Assembly (NCBI RefSeq): GCF_000315055.1
Contig: NZ_BAER01000118.1
Coordinates: 1 to 64,000 of the forward strand
Source: Paraglaciecola polaris LMG 21857
GTDB lineage: Bacteria; Pseudomonadota; Gammaproteobacteria; Enterobacterales; Alteromonadaceae
DNA: 64,000 nt
Direction of reading: 5' to 3'
Position numbers and translations under genes: made by a program. The notes under the pieces were generated by a model that was given only the letters and a program-made list of their open reading frames with translations, had not been told where the DNA came from and did not search any database. Below, one piece after another: positions 1 through 10,260 of the stretch; the stretch's first letter is position 1, and each line of letters begins with the position of its first letter.

Positions 1-45
<45 letters not shown>

Positions 46-719
46 TCCGATGCAAGGAATATATAGCTCCACCGCAGTCAACGCAAGAGCTCTTTTGCAA
101 ATACTAACTGACCGCTCACTAATCAGGCGTGTTGTTGAATATAACAGCAAGTTTTCGTTAATTCCCCAGATTAATGATTAGCCCTGTGACCAAAATTTAA
201 TACTCGAGTGATCTGTCACTGATTGTCTTCCAGGCGCCAAACCATAATGAAATCTGTCAGTCCCTCCTAGGCTTCTTCAAGCGCTGACATACTGAATCGA
301 CAAAAACGGGGCGAGCTACTGGCAATGGCTCCAAAATCTTTAATCGTATAGACGTTTAATGAACCAGCAATCCGTTCGCGGCGAAATTTTTCGCACACAT
401 ATTTTTTGGTATTGGTGATCATCTCTGCCCGAGTTCAGATCACGCCGCCTGTATCATCATAAAATGCCATCCCCTCACTAAAGAAATCGCAGGCTGTTTA
501 CCCAAATGAATTTGGCCAGAATGCTAACAATTCAATGTGCTGAATGTAGGTTTTAACATCTAGCTACTCGCCCAAATGACCACATCACGTATGCCTGTAA
601 GCGAAATATGGAATAGTGAGAATCGAGGAAATAGGGTTTGTGTTTGCTAAATTAAACTCAAAGCTATGCTTTGCATTGAGTTCATTTTTAACACTGTTCA
701 CCCTACGGGATTAGGGGAG
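46..719. other. gene-poor stretch between tRNA-fMet and a small periplasmic gene
   Basis: No open frame of convincing length is present. It would hold the promoter of the minus-strand tRNA gene. It also contains a possible decayed frame on the minus strand (267-497, listed separately) and a small imperfect inverted repeat near 653-681 (AACTCAA...TTGAGTT). That repeat could be a weak terminator for the minus-strand gene ending at 720, but its T-tract is poor. Confidence 0.5.
267..497 (-). pseudogene. possible decayed coding sequence
   Basis: On the minus strand one frame reads plausibly as protein for about 76 codons, but it has a TGA at 437-435 and another stop just upstream (500-498). The intact part from the ATG at 422 is 51 codons and contains YVCEKFRRERIAG. 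The amino acid composition upstream of the stop (SEGMAFYDDTGGVI) also looks protein-like. No family is recognised. A chance open frame in non-coding DNA is a real alternative. Confidence 0.2.
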
Positions 720-1046
720 TTATTCAGCAGCGTTGCGTACAAGCAACTCAGATTCATCTAATGCATCTTTGTGTGCAATAACATTAATACGCATTTCATT
801 TTCAAAGAATTGCATGGTTGCCACTGCGTTTGCATCTTGAACTTGTGTTTTCTGTGCAATATTTAACTGCATTTCACGGAATTGCACATTTTGCTGAATT
901 TTGTTGGCCATACATGAGCCGTCAATAGCGAATGTGCTTGATTCCATACAGTCGAATAATCTATTGTTCTGAGTCTCAGCATGGCTAGCGGCAGATGAAA
1001 ATACGCTTAACATTGCGACAATAATGGGTAATTTGATTCTTAACAT
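720..1046 (-). CDS. small predicted periplasmic protein, unknown function
   Basis: A 108-residue protein with a clear Sec signal peptide: Lys/Arg near the N terminus, a hydrophobic core to about residue 20, and a cleavage site near ASHA-ET. The mature part is about 85 residues, mostly helical in character and Gln/Asn-rich, with two cysteines (C33, C45) that could form a disulfide. No domain is recognised. It is a single gene with no operon partner: the tRNA lies downstream and the UDG-like gene diverges upstream. The ATG is preceded by a GAGGAAA-like ribosome site (AATCGAGGAAATC region on the minus strand). Confidence 0.75.
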   Translation of the reverse strand: MLRIKLPIIVAMLSVFSSAASHAETQNNRLFDCMESSTFAIDGSCMANKIQQNVQFREMQLNIAQKTQVQDANAVATMQFFENEMRINVIAHKDALDESELLVRNAAE

Positions 1047-1175
1047 AATGATTTCCTCGATAATTCGCTTAACGACATGTTAAGCATCGTAATCCTGCGT
1101 TGGAATCAAATCTACATGCCAAACCATAGGATTGTGACAACAATATGACAAAACTGACTTTTTTGGTAGACTTTC

Positions 1176-1742
1176 TTGATTAACGACTTTGAACAAGCAC
1201 GTAATTGCCGAGTGTGTGAAGCCCATTTACCCTTAACACCAAGGCCAATTATTCAAGGTAGCCAGCGTGCAAAGATATTGATTATTGGTCAAGCACCTGG
1301 TTTAAAGGCTCATCAAACTCAAAAGCCGTGGAATGATCCATCCGGGGTGCGTTTACGCACCTGGTTAGGTTTAAGTGACGCGCAGTTTTATGATGAAAAC
1401 AATATTGCCATTTTACCAATGGGCTTTTGTTATCCGGGAAAGGCAAAAAGTGGCGACAAACCACCGCGTAAAGAATGCGCTCCGCTATGGCACGAAAAAC
1501 TCATTAAGTACATGGCGATTAAGCACATTTTATTAATTGGTCAATACGCCCAATCATATTATTTGGCCGATAAGTTAAACTTGACCCAGCGCGTTAGGAA
1601 TTGGCAAGAGTATCAACCAAAGTATTTCGTCTTACCACATCCGTCACCACGAAATAATATTTGGTTAAAGAAAAACCCTTGGTTTGAAGAACAAGTTGTA
1701 CCTAAAATGCAAAGTGTCGTAGCCGAACTAACTAAATTTTAA
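1176..1742 (+). CDS. uracil-DNA glycosylase family protein
   Basis: A 188-residue protein of the uracil-DNA glycosylase superfamily. It begins with a short segment containing C-x2-C (NCRVCEAHL), followed by motif I GQAPGLKAHQ at about residues 38-47 and motif II HPSPRNNIW at about 155-163, which is the uracil-binding and DNA-intercalating loop in this fold. UDG enzymes excise uracil or related lesions from DNA. Here GQAPG replaces the GEPG/GEAPG of families 4 and 5, so the exact substrate is uncertain. The start is a TTG at 1176 because no in-frame ATG lies before the conserved N-terminal part. It stands alone between divergent and convergent neighbours; its stop is 6 bases from the stop of the c-di-GMP regulator. 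Confidence 0.85.
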   Translation: MINDFEQARNCRVCEAHLPLTPRPIIQGSQRAKILIIGQAPGLKAHQTQKPWNDPSGVRLRTWLGLSDAQFYDENNIAILPMGFCYPGKAKSGDKPPRKECAPLWHEKLIKYMAIKHILLIGQYAQSYYLADKLNLTQRVRNWQEYQPKYFVLPHPSPRNNIWLKKNPWFEEQVVPKMQSVVAELTKF

Positions 1743-1748
1743 CCCATA

Positions 1749-3986
1749 TTACGCGTCTTTTTTAGCCTCTTGAGCGATGAACACCAGTAGCGCGTCAAAA
1801 GGCATTGGTTTTGCGTACATAAAACCTTGGGCCTCATCACAGCCTAATTTAAGCAAGTAATTCGCTTGTTCTGGTTTTTCGATGCCTTCAGCGATCGTTC
1901 TCAGCCCTAACTTGCCACCTAAAGTGACGATAGTTTCGGCGATAAACGCCGATTTATTTGGACTGATCTCATTGACAAAAGCCCGGTCTACTTTAAGGCG
2001 ATCAAGAGGCAGTTGTTGAAGATAACTCATGGATGAAAAGCCGGTACCAAAGTCATCAAGCGCCACTTTAACGCCAAACGCTTTCAACTCATGTAGCACA
2101 TCAATTACCAGCTGAGGCTCATCCATAACGATACTTTCAGTAATTTCTAACTCAATACACTCTGGTGCCAAAGCGTTATCGGTTATCGCTGTTTTCACCA
2201 GCTCAATAAATGCTGGATCGCGAAATTGCGGCATGGATATGTTCACTGCCATGCGCAGATTGGTGAAGCCTTCGTTCGTCAGCAAGCGTAACTTTTCACA
2301 GGCCTCTTGCATCACCCAAGCACCAATATCGATGATCAATCCTGAATACTCCGCAAGGGGCACAAAAACTGCTGGAGAAACAAAACCACCATCTGTAGAT
2401 GGCCAGCGTAACAAGGCCTCCATACCGATAATTTTTTGCGTTACCAAGTCAATTTGCGGCTGATACCACAATTGTAATTTTCGCTCGCCAAAATCATTAC
2501 GCAATTGGCGGATCATGTCTAGCCGCCAAGTGGTCTGTTCTTCCATTTCAGGCGCATAATATTCAAAATTTGTTTTGAGACTCTTTTTAGCCCGATTTAG
2601 CGCAATATTGGCGTGTTTAAGTATATTAATACCTGTATGTTTTTTGCCATTAAAACGATAAAAACCAAATGCGGCACTTAGGGGCAACATATGATCTCCT
2701 GCCTCAAATGCGTTATTAAACAATCCTTGTAAGGTCGCAGGGTTGACCTCTCGCTCGGTACCGACTATGGCAAATACATCTGAGCCAATACGTGCAAGCG
2801 CTGCGGCCTCAGGAAACACAGATTCAATACGCTGGGCTAACGCGAGCAAAGTGTCATTGCCCGTATCCTGACCGAGACCATCATTTATGTCTGCAAAATG
2901 ATTAATATCGATAAGCGCAACCACATCATTTGCGTGCTCTATGTCGGTGCTAATATCGTCTAGACGATTAATAAACTCGCTCCGATTAGGGAGTTTAGTC
3001 AACCAATCTTTAAACGCTGCGGTATGCAGTTGATGAAACAAATTAACATTTTCATAACCAACTGAAATACTTGATAAAAAAACCTCTATAAGTTGTTTAA
3101 AGACGTCAGAAATTTGCTGGCCAACTTTCAAATAAACGGCGGCATCATAATCCGAACTTTTTAAATATAGAACGGTGAAGTGAGCATCATAGATATGGCA
3201 TTTTTGTTGTAAGCATTGGTTGACTGAGCGGACTATTTTTTCGTCGTGTAGATTTTCAATTTTTTTATTGATGTAACTGCTAAACTCCCCGGCCGCACCA
3301 AGCACATATACTGCGTTCTCGTCTTTATCTATTATTGAACCAGCCCGCGCACAAACTACCCCTGACGGATCAAGTCCTAATAAGGAGCTAATTTGTGTAA
3401 CCACCCCTTCGCAAAAACGATTAATAGAATGCTCTTCCAATAAGTTTGATGCTGACTGGATGATTTTCTCTAAACCGATACGACTTTGATTAATGGTTAA
3501 TATTTGTTGGTAAGAGCGTAACGAGGCGATAATAGTCGTCACTAACTTGCTACGTGTGAGCTCTGTCTTCGTTTTGTAATCGTTGATGTCGTATTCTTTA
3601 ATGACACTTTCTTCTGGGGCATAGCCCGGCTGACCAGTGCGAAGTATGATGCGCGGCTCTGTCAGTCCCATTTCGTTACGCATAATACGCGCCACCTGCA
3701 ATCCCGCATCGTCAGTTTCCATGACAACATCAAGTAGGATAATCGCTAAATCCGAACCTAATGTCTTTATAATATCCAGCGCTTGCGCTTTAGAGTATGC
3801 GTGATAGAAGGTCAAATTCCGGTTATTTAATACCAAATCGGACAGCGCTAAACGCGTAACAGAATGGATCTCTTCATCATCATCAACTACCAATACATTC
3901 CAGCTTCCTGAAAATTCTGTATTGTCTGCGGTATTTTCCTCAGAAAGGAAAACTAGCTCATCATTCTCATATTCCATCGGACACAT
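1749..3986 (-). CDS. response regulator with REC, DUF3369, degenerate GGDEF and EAL domains
   Basis: A 745-residue cytoplasmic regulator. The domain order is REC (about 28-155, acidic pair VVDDD, phospho-acceptor Asp in LLDVVM), DUF3369 sensor (about 170-320), GGDEF-like (about 330-485) and EAL (about 500-740). The GGDEF signature has become RIGSDVF, so cyclase activity is unlikely. The EAL domain keeps its metal and catalytic residues: EALLRW, the N in VNIS, ELEITES, DDFGTGFSS, K in LKVDRAF and the E of AEGIE. The net prediction is a phosphorylation-controlled c-di-GMP phosphodiesterase. No histidine kinase is adjacent, so the partner is unknown. An alternative start is Met4. Confidence 0.92.
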   Translation of the reverse strand: MCPMEYENDELVFLSEENTADNTEFSGSWNVLVVDDDEEIHSVTRLALSDLVLNNRNLTFYHAYSKAQALDIIKTLGSDLAIILLDVVMETDDAGLQVARIMRNEMGLTEPRIILRTGQPGYAPEESVIKEYDINDYKTKTELTRSKLVTTIIASLRSYQQILTINQSRIGLEKIIQSASNLLEEHSINRFCEGVVTQISSLLGLDPSGVVCARAGSIIDKDENAVYVLGAAGEFSSYINKKIENLHDEKIVRSVNQCLQQKCHIYDAHFTVLYLKSSDYDAAVYLKVGQQISDVFKQLIEVFLSSISVGYENVNLFHQLHTAAFKDWLTKLPNRSEFINRLDDISTDIEHANDVVALIDINHFADINDGLGQDTGNDTLLALAQRIESVFPEAAALARIGSDVFAIVGTEREVNPATLQGLFNNAFEAGDHMLPLSAAFGFYRFNGKKHTGINILKHANIALNRAKKSLKTNFEYYAPEMEEQTTWRLDMIRQLRNDFGERKLQLWYQPQIDLVTQKIIGMEALLRWPSTDGGFVSPAVFVPLAEYSGLIIDIGAWVMQEACEKLRLLTNEGFTNLRMAVNISMPQFRDPAFIELVKTAITDNALAPECIELEITESIVMDEPQLVIDVLHELKAFGVKVALDDFGTGFSSMSYLQQLPLDRLKVDRAFVNEISPNKSAFIAETIVTLGGKLGLRTIAEGIEKPEQANYLLKLGCDEAQGFMYAKPMPFDALLVFIAQEAKKDA

Positions 3987-4148
3987 TTATTTTACGACTC
4001 TCTTGAGTTTACCTGCACACAACAGCAGTATTTCTTAAGCTTAGCTAAATCCTGAGTAAATCAAAATTAGTTCACCTAATTTGTTACGCAATTCAATGCT
4101 ACTAGGAATAAGGATACTATGGTAAATAATATTTACTAAATTAGATAT

Positions 4149-5063
4149 GTGAATGAATACCCAATGAAAGTTGATAACCAAAACACTCCTCTTCCTGTGT
4201 CTTTAGACAAGAATACGAGCAAGTCTTCGCAACCTGCAAGCGCATCAACGGAAGCGCCTACAACCGCTCAAACCGAAACGAGAGGCACAGCAGCGCGTAT
4301 AACACAGTGGTTTGCTCAAATTGGTGTGACTTTACCCTATCAGGGCATACGAGCGAACAGCATAGAGAGCCGAGTTCTCAAGCGCAAGAAGATAGCTGCT
4401 CAACGTAAACTAAACAACATTGAAAGCGTGTTTGAAAAAGCCTTAAAATTTTGCATTGAGGGGGATAAGGACGAACGTATCGATCAAGATTGGTTCTATA
4501 ACTTCGTGAATATGGCAGAAGAAATACACTCCCCGGCAATGCAAGAACTGTGGGGTAAGATATTTGCGGTTGAAACCAGTCGCCCAGGTAGCTTTTCGCT
4601 GCGCACTTTACTGACCCTCAAACAGCTCACTTTCAAAGATGCACAAACCTTTCGCCGAGCAGTCGCACTATCAAGTCGACGAAAAGGAGATACAACCCCT
4701 AAATTATTAACTGGTTTCTACCAAAAACCATCCATGTTTGCTTTGTTTCGCTTACGCAAAGAGCAACAACTCAATTTGGCTATGTTTGGCTTAAGTTACC
4801 CCGATCTACTTTCCTTAATTGGTCTAGGTTTAATTCATCAAGCCGAGATTGAATCAGGAGAATGGTCAATAAATACTGATATAGAATGGAGGAATAACGC
4901 TCAAACCTTTCATTTGAGCGCTAAAAAGCATGGTACGACATTGAAGTATTATAAGTTCACCGCCACAGGCGCTGAGCTATTTACATTAGTGGGCACCAAT
5001 ACACAGGATAAGTACCTAGAGGCGCTAAAATTGATTTTGAACAACGCTTTCACTGTCAGTTAG
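4149..5063 (+). CDS. TIGR03899 family protein
   Basis: A 304-residue protein resembling the TIGR03899 (DUF2806-like) family found in Vibrio, Shewanella and Alteromonas relatives; function unknown. The first 50 residues are Ser/Thr/Pro/Gln-rich and probably disordered. The rest is predicted globular, with the family-like segment around [19 protein letters not shown] (about 125-143). There is no signal peptide or membrane segment. The first usable start is GTG at 4149, with an ATG at 4164 as an alternative. Its 3' end overlaps the convergent cysH by 4 bases (5060-5063). Confidence 0.78.
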   Translation: MNEYPMKVDNQNTPLPVSLDKNTSKSSQPASASTEAPTTAQTETRGTAARITQWFAQIGVTLPYQGIRANSIESRVLKRKKIAAQRKLNNIESVFEKALKFCIEGDKDERIDQDWFYNFVNMAEEIHSPAMQELWGKIFAVETSRPGSFSLRTLLTLKQLTFKDAQTFRRAVALSSRRKGDTTPKLLTGFYQKPSMFALFRLRKEQQLNLAMFGLSYPDLLSLIGLGLIHQAEIESGEWSINTDIEWRNNAQTFHLSAKKHGTTLKYYKFTATGAELFTLVGTNTQDKYLEALKLILNNAFTVS

Positions 5064-5830
5064 ATACCGTCACCGTCACCAAATTCATGTAAACCACACT
5101 CACGTTTTAAACCGAAAAAGCGGGTGTCTTTTTCATCCATGCCTTCTTGTAAAGATCGTGTGGTATGCCAATCACCAATTGACACATAACCTTGCTCCCA
5201 CAAAGGGTGATAAGGTAAGTCATTTTCCTTCAGATAATAATGAATATCTTTGTTGCTCCAATCTAAAATTGGATAAACCTTCACTTGACGAGTCAGTTTT
5301 TGCAATATTGACAAAGATTCACGCATTTCTGATTGGCTACGGCGTAAACCAGCGAACCAAGTTTTCACTTCAAGCTCAGCAAGCGCTTGTTGCATAGGTT
5401 GCACTTTATTCAGCTTATTGTATTGCTCTATTCCTTCCGTTCCTTTTTCCCAGAGTTTGCCAAAACGCGCTTCTTGCCACGCACCTGACATTGGAGCGCG
5501 GTAAACCTGTAAATTAAGATTTAGGCGCTCGGTCAGCTCATCAACAAACTGATAAGTTTCTGGGAATAGATATCCAGTGTCTGTTAATACCACGGGTATA
5601 TCAGGAAACTGTTGGGTCAGCATATGCAACATAACCGCAGCTTGGGCACCAAAACTAGAGGACAACATAAATGTCGGCTCCAAGTTTTCTAACGCCCAGC
5701 TCACTCGCTGAACCGCACTTTTGGCTTCTAACTGCTGATTAAGTTCTGTCAATGAAACCTGCGTTAAAATCTTAGGTGTTCCGTCGAGCAGCTCAACATT
5801 TTGCGACGGTTGCATAGCTAGGTTACGCAT
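5060..5830 (-). CDS. cysH: phosphoadenylyl-sulfate (PAPS) reductase
   Basis: A 256-residue cytoplasmic enzyme that reduces PAPS to sulfite with thioredoxin or glutaredoxin in assimilatory sulfate reduction. An ATP-pyrophosphatase-type fold is indicated by [11 protein letters not shown] and the substrate motif [13 protein letters not shown]. The catalytic cysteine lies in the C-terminal ECGLH motif. The Fe-S cysteine pairs of APS reductases are absent, so PAPS is the likely substrate. It is the last gene of cysJIH and its start overlaps the end of cysI by 8 bases, indicating translational coupling. Confidence 0.97.
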   Translation of the reverse strand: MRNLAMQPSQNVELLDGTPKILTQVSLTELNQQLEAKSAVQRVSWALENLEPTFMLSSSFGAQAAVMLHMLTQQFPDIPVVLTDTGYLFPETYQFVDELTERLNLNLQVYRAPMSGAWQEARFGKLWEKGTEGIEQYNKLNKVQPMQQALAELEVKTWFAGLRRSQSEMRESLSILQKLTRQVKVYPILDWSNKDIHYYLKENDLPYHPLWEQGYVSIGDWHTTRSLQEGMDEKDTRFFGLKRECGLHEFGDGDGI

Positions 5831-7535
5831 AAAAATCCTCAGCGGAATTTACCACTTCTGCAATAACACCAGTACGAATAACAAAATCACCAAATGACTC
5901 GGCGCTTTGTCCGTCTTTAGCCCATAGGCCAATTAACACGTCGAGCTCATCCATAATTTGCTGCTCACCGATGTTCTCTTTATACATTTTAGGAATGCGC
6001 GTACCTTGGCGATTACCACCTAAATGTAAGTTATACTTTCCTGGACCTTTGCCCACCAAACCGATTTCAGCCAGCATTGAGCGTCCGCAACCATTCGGGC
6101 AACCTGTGACCCGGTATATAATACTTTTCTGGGCAATTTCATGCTTCGCCAATAGGCCTTCCAATTGCGTTACTGCTTCAGGCAAATAGCGCTCTGCTTC
6201 CGCCATTGCGAGTGGGCAAGTAGGTAAAGCGACACAAGCCATCGAATCTTGACGCTGAAGAGAAAGATCATCCACCATCAAACCATGGGACCGGGCGATG
6301 TCTTCGATCTTTGCTTTGTTTTCAGCACTTACGCCAGCGACGATCAAATTTTGATTCGCCGTTAAACGGAAATCCCCTTGGTGAATTTTTGCAATTTCAG
6401 CACAACCGGTTTTCAGCGGCTTACCTGGATAATCTAAAATACGGCCGTTTTCAATGAACAGCGTTAAATGATGTTTACCATCGATACCTTCAACCCAACC
6501 AATGCGGTCGCCACGTTCGGTGAACTCATAGGGATGACTTTCACCAAACGTCACACCTGAACGCTTTTCGACTTCTCTCTTGAACGTTTCAACACCAACA
6601 CGCTCAAGGGTATATTTTGTTTTCGCATTTTTACGATCTACACGGTTACCCCAGTCACGTTGCGTCGTGACTACCGCTTCAGCGACAGCTAACGTGTCTT
6701 CAACACCGATAAAACCAAAATCGTCTGCTTTGCGCGGAAACGTAGCTTGGTCACCATGAGTCATAGCCAAACCACCACCCACCAACACATTAAAACCGAC
6801 TAATTTTCCATCCTGAGCAATGGCCACAAAGTTAAGGTCATTTGCGTGTACGTCGATGTCGTTAAGTGGCGGAATAACAACGGTTGTTTTGAATTTACGT
6901 GGCAGATAATTTGAACCTAAAATGGGTTCATGATCCGTGGTTTCTTTTTTCTCACCATCTAACCAAATCTCTGCGTACGCACGAGTTTTAGGGAGTAAGT
7001 GTTCGCTGATTTTTACTGCCCATTCATAAGCCTGCTGATGTATTACCGACTCAATTGGATTCGAAGTACAGAGTACATTTCGGTTAACGTCACCAGCGGT
7101 AGCAATAGAATCAATACCAACTTGGTTCAACGTTTGGTGCATCAGCTTGATGTTTGGCTTAAGTACACCATGAAATTGAAACGTTTGACGGGTAGTTAAA
7201 CGAATGCTGCCATACAAGGTTTTCTCATCTGCGAACTTGTCGATCGATAACCACTGGGCAGGTTTAATAATGCCGCCTGGTAAACGTGCGCGTAGCATTA
7301 CATTTTGCAATGGCTCTAGTTTTTGCTTTGCGCGCTCTGCACGAACATCGCGGTCATCTTGCTGATACATACCGTGAAAGCGTATAAGCTGGAAATTATC
7401 ACCAACGAAGGACCCAGTTAGGTCATCTTTAAGATCGTCTGCGATAGTGCCACGTAAAAAGTTACTTTCGCCTTTTAGGCGCTCGTTGTCGGCCAGTTTG
7501 CCCTGTACAACTAAATTATTATTGTCTGTCGTCAT
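5823..7535 (-). CDS. cysI: assimilatory sulfite reductase (NADPH) hemoprotein subunit
   Basis: A 570-residue beta subunit that reduces sulfite to sulfide with six electrons using siroheme and a [4Fe-4S] cluster. Both cluster/siroheme cysteine motifs are visible: [10 protein letters not shown] (about residues 440-449) and [10 protein letters not shown] (about 479-488). Two ferredoxin-like half domains ([12 protein letters not shown] region) and two siroheme domains are expected and the length is normal. Its start codon shares one base with the cysJ stop (TAATG arrangement) and its end overlaps cysH, so the three are one translationally coupled operon. Confidence 0.98.
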   Translation of the reverse strand: MTTDNNNLVVQGKLADNERLKGESNFLRGTIADDLKDDLTGSFVGDNFQLIRFHGMYQQDDRDVRAERAKQKLEPLQNVMLRARLPGGIIKPAQWLSIDKFADEKTLYGSIRLTTRQTFQFHGVLKPNIKLMHQTLNQVGIDSIATAGDVNRNVLCTSNPIESVIHQQAYEWAVKISEHLLPKTRAYAEIWLDGEKKETTDHEPILGSNYLPRKFKTTVVIPPLNDIDVHANDLNFVAIAQDGKLVGFNVLVGGGLAMTHGDQATFPRKADDFGFIGVEDTLAVAEAVVTTQRDWGNRVDRKNAKTKYTLERVGVETFKREVEKRSGVTFGESHPYEFTERGDRIGWVEGIDGKHHLTLFIENGRILDYPGKPLKTGCAEIAKIHQGDFRLTANQNLIVAGVSAENKAKIEDIARSHGLMVDDLSLQRQDSMACVALPTCPLAMAEAERYLPEAVTQLEGLLAKHEIAQKSIIYRVTGCPNGCGRSMLAEIGLVGKGPGKYNLHLGGNRQGTRIPKMYKENIGEQQIMDELDVLIGLWAKDGQSAESFGDFVIRTGVIAEVVNSAEDFYA

Positions 7536-9367
7536 TAATAAACGTCCTTCTGATAACGTTTTGCTCTGCGTAATGCAGTTAAGTATTCTTCTGCCGCCTC
7601 GGCGCTCTTTGCACCATGCTTTTGTACAATTTCAACCAGCGCAGCATGCACATCTTTCGCCATATGATTTGCATCGCCACATACATAGAAATGCGCACCC
7701 TGCTCTAACCATTCGAATACTTCTGCGCCTTGCTCAAGCAAGCGATGCTGTACATAAATTTTGTCTTCTTGGTCACGAGAAAACGCCAAGCTGACCTTGT
7801 CGAGTACACCGTCTTTTACGAAACGCTGCCACTCTGTTTGGTACAAAAAGTCCTGGGTAAAGTTAGGATTACCGAAAAACAACCAATTTTTGCCATCCGT
7901 TTCTTGTGCTTCACGTTCTTGCATGAACGCTCTGAAAGGTGCTATACCTGTACCCGGCCCCACCATTATGACAGGGGTTTCTGGGCTTTCAGGCAAACGG
8001 AAGTTGTCATTCTTCTCTACAAAAACCTGTATCTCTGCGCCTTCTTCCAAACGCTTAGTAAGGTAGCTAGAGGCCCCGCCTTGGTGCGCATGTCCATGGG
8101 CATCATATTCAACCAGTGCCACAGTCAAATGTACTTCGTCTTCAACTTCATTTTGGCTTGAAGCAATGGAGTAAAGGCGAGGGGTCATTCCCCGTAACAT
8201 ATCAATCAAGGATTGCGCATCTGTCTTAACCGGATACTGACGTACAACATCAATAATTTGACGCTCACCTAAAAACGCCCGCAGCCCAGCTTTATCTTCA
8301 ATTAAGGCATTCAGCTCAGGGTTATTCGCAAGCTGCGCATAAGCACTGGCAAAAGAGGGGTAACTTTGAGTTAATTCACGCTTTTCGATTAAGGCTTCAC
8401 GCGCAGATAAAGTATCACCAGCAACAGACACCTCTGATGCACCATCAATCTCTAGCAGCGCCAGCAACTCATCAACCATGCTCGGATCATTTTTGAACCA
8501 AACACCTAATGCGTCACCAGGACGATACTGAATGCCTGACTCTTCAAGAGAAATTTCAACGTGCCTAATATCTTTAACTGAATCGCGACCAGTAATCTTT
8601 TGGCTTGCTAACAAACTCGCGGTAAATGGGTTCTTCTTAGAATATTGCGCAGCCGCTACAGACAAGGTCGGCTTGCCAATATGTGGCATAGCCACAACAT
8701 GGGAGTTACTTTTGGCTTTTAACTCGTCTTGGACCTTATCCAGTACTTGCTGTGCCCATGTTGCAGATGCTTCATCGTAATCAACATCACAATCGACTCG
8801 ATTTACGATACGCGTTGCACCTAACTCAGCCAGTTTTTTATCAAAATCTTTTGCTGTTTGGCAGAAAAACTCGTAGCTGCTGTCACCTAGTCCCAATACT
8901 GAAAATTTAAGGTTAGGTAACTTAGGGGCTTTCTTGCTAGCCAGAAAGTCATGTAACTCGACTGCGTCGTCAGGCGCATCGCCTTCACCATGAGTACTGA
9001 CGATGACAACGATGTGCGATTCGTTCTTAAGCTGCTTAACTTTGTAGTCAGCCATATTGACCAATTTGGCAGCAATACCTGCAGCATCAAGTTTTGCTTT
9101 ATAACCCTGAGCCAACGCTTTAGCGTTGCCCGTCTGGGAGCCATAAAGAAGCGTAATGAATTTTTCAGGGGACGAAGCTTCAGCAGCAGGCCCATTCGCC
9201 TGAGGCAAAGTCGCAGTAACTTGAGTCTGTGCTAATCCAGCTAAATAACCACTTAACCAACCCATTTGAGCAGGTGTAAGAGATGGAGTCAACTGATTAA
9301 GTTGAGCCCACTGGGTATCGCTTAGAGCGGTTGTAGAACCTAAATTTTTCTGTGTATTTGATGACAT
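7535..9367 (-). CDS. cysJ: assimilatory sulfite reductase (NADPH) flavoprotein subunit
   Basis: A 610-residue alpha subunit passing electrons from NADPH through FAD and FMN to CysI. An N-terminal flavodoxin domain (about 70-215, phosphate loop [13 protein letters not shown]) is followed by an FNR-like module: connecting domain, FAD motif RLYSIASS (about 400), NADPH site [12 protein letters not shown] (about 470), and the C-terminal aromatic end RYQKDVY. It is the first gene of cysJIH. Three bases upstream of the ATG lies an 11-bp perfect inverted repeat that includes the likely ribosome site (listed separately). Confidence 0.98.
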   Translation of the reverse strand: MSSNTQKNLGSTTALSDTQWAQLNQLTPSLTPAQMGWLSGYLAGLAQTQVTATLPQANGPAAEASSPEKFITLLYGSQTGNAKALAQGYKAKLDAAGIAAKLVNMADYKVKQLKNESHIVVIVSTHGEGDAPDDAVELHDFLASKKAPKLPNLKFSVLGLGDSSYEFFCQTAKDFDKKLAELGATRIVNRVDCDVDYDEASATWAQQVLDKVQDELKAKSNSHVVAMPHIGKPTLSVAAAQYSKKNPFTASLLASQKITGRDSVKDIRHVEISLEESGIQYRPGDALGVWFKNDPSMVDELLALLEIDGASEVSVAGDTLSAREALIEKRELTQSYPSFASAYAQLANNPELNALIEDKAGLRAFLGERQIIDVVRQYPVKTDAQSLIDMLRGMTPRLYSIASSQNEVEDEVHLTVALVEYDAHGHAHQGGASSYLTKRLEEGAEIQVFVEKNDNFRLPESPETPVIMVGPGTGIAPFRAFMQEREAQETDGKNWLFFGNPNFTQDFLYQTEWQRFVKDGVLDKVSLAFSRDQEDKIYVQHRLLEQGAEVFEWLEQGAHFYVCGDANHMAKDVHAALVEIVQKHGAKSAEAAEEYLTALRRAKRYQKDVY

Positions 9368-9370
9368 AAT

Positions 9371-9408
9371 ATCGCTAACCTCGAATGCTATGGCACTAGG
9401 TTAGCGAT
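9371..9408 (-). promoter_or_regulatory. perfect 11-bp inverted repeat in the cysJ leader
   Basis: The arms are ATCGCTAACCT and AGGTTAGCGAT with a 16-base spacer, 3 bases upstream of the cysJ ATG. In the transcript the downstream arm contains the only AGG near the start, about 11 bases before the AUG, so folding could hide the ribosome site. It could equally be a dimeric repressor or activator site in DNA. No CysB-box match was established. Confidence 0.55.
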
Positions 9409-9498
9409 CTATGTTCATAACTGGAAAGAATAAATACTGATTTTTTATTACTTAATGGACTGAGCGAAAAGTCAACAATTCACTACAGGCAACAAAAC

Positions 9499-10257
9499 TT
9501 AAAAATGCACTTCAATACCCAAAAAAGCCCCACTGAATTCGAAGTTGGTATAGATACCGTCTAAGTCATCCAATTCTATTTCTAACGAGCGGTAGCCCAA
9601 TTGCAACGTGGCATCGATTGCTAGGTTATCAAGCAACCCATAGGTGATCGCCGCCTGATAATCAGTAATGCTGTTGTCATCAAACGCTAAAAAACTGCCT
9701 TCAACAAACGCGCCTAACCCCGTAAACGGAACGCCTACAGCCACACGTGAATACAACATAGGCACAAAACCAGAGAAATCCTGTGCCGCATTTTGCGTGG
9801 CGTCGTTTTGTGCTTCGAGATAAATGTCACCGTCTAGATGTTTAGCATTTATACCCAAATCAAAGCTAATCAAATCATTATCAAACAGCTCGTAGTAAGC
9901 AATATAGTCAGTACTGACGAGGTCAATGTTAGTATTGACCTCGGTATTCGCCGAAAATAATTCGCCGCCATATGTCATGCTTGATGACAAAACGGTTTGC
10001 CCATTGGTATCTAAACCCGTGCGCTGTAACTTAACATTCGGCACTAAAGGTAATGGGTGCTCCAAGGCAATATAGAAACTTCCCTTGGTTTCATCTTCAT
10101 AATTAAAATCTACATTGCTATTGTTATCTGAAAACCCACCTGTGGTCTCCATATCCCACGCTTGAGCCCCTGCATATACACCTAATAGAGTATCGGCCTG
10201 ACTCGACAAGCTCGTTAAGGCCATGACTAGTGCACCGGCACAAAGCGATTTATTCAT
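9499..10257 (-). CDS. TIGR04219 family outer membrane beta-barrel protein
   Basis: A 252-residue protein with a signal peptide (cleavage near SSQA-DT) and alternating hydrophobic/polar strands ending in a terminal aromatic residue (IEVHF), as expected of an outer-membrane barrel. The opening TLLGVYAGAQAWDME and the middle HPLPLVPNVKL are typical of TIGR04219. Its role is unknown. It is the last of three genes with only 3-base spacers (PCu(A)C protein, DUF2333 protein, barrel), which suggests a shared envelope job. Confidence 0.85.
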   Translation of the reverse strand: MNKSLCAGALVMALTSLSSQADTLLGVYAGAQAWDMETTGGFSDNNSNVDFNYEDETKGSFYIALEHPLPLVPNVKLQRTGLDTNGQTVLSSSMTYGGELFSANTEVNTNIDLVSTDYIAYYELFDNDLISFDLGINAKHLDGDIYLEAQNDATQNAAQDFSGFVPMLYSRVAVGVPFTGLGAFVEGSFLAFDDNSITDYQAAITYGLLDNLAIDATLQLGYRSLEIELDDLDGIYTNFEFSGAFLGIEVHF

Positions 10258-10260
10258 AGA

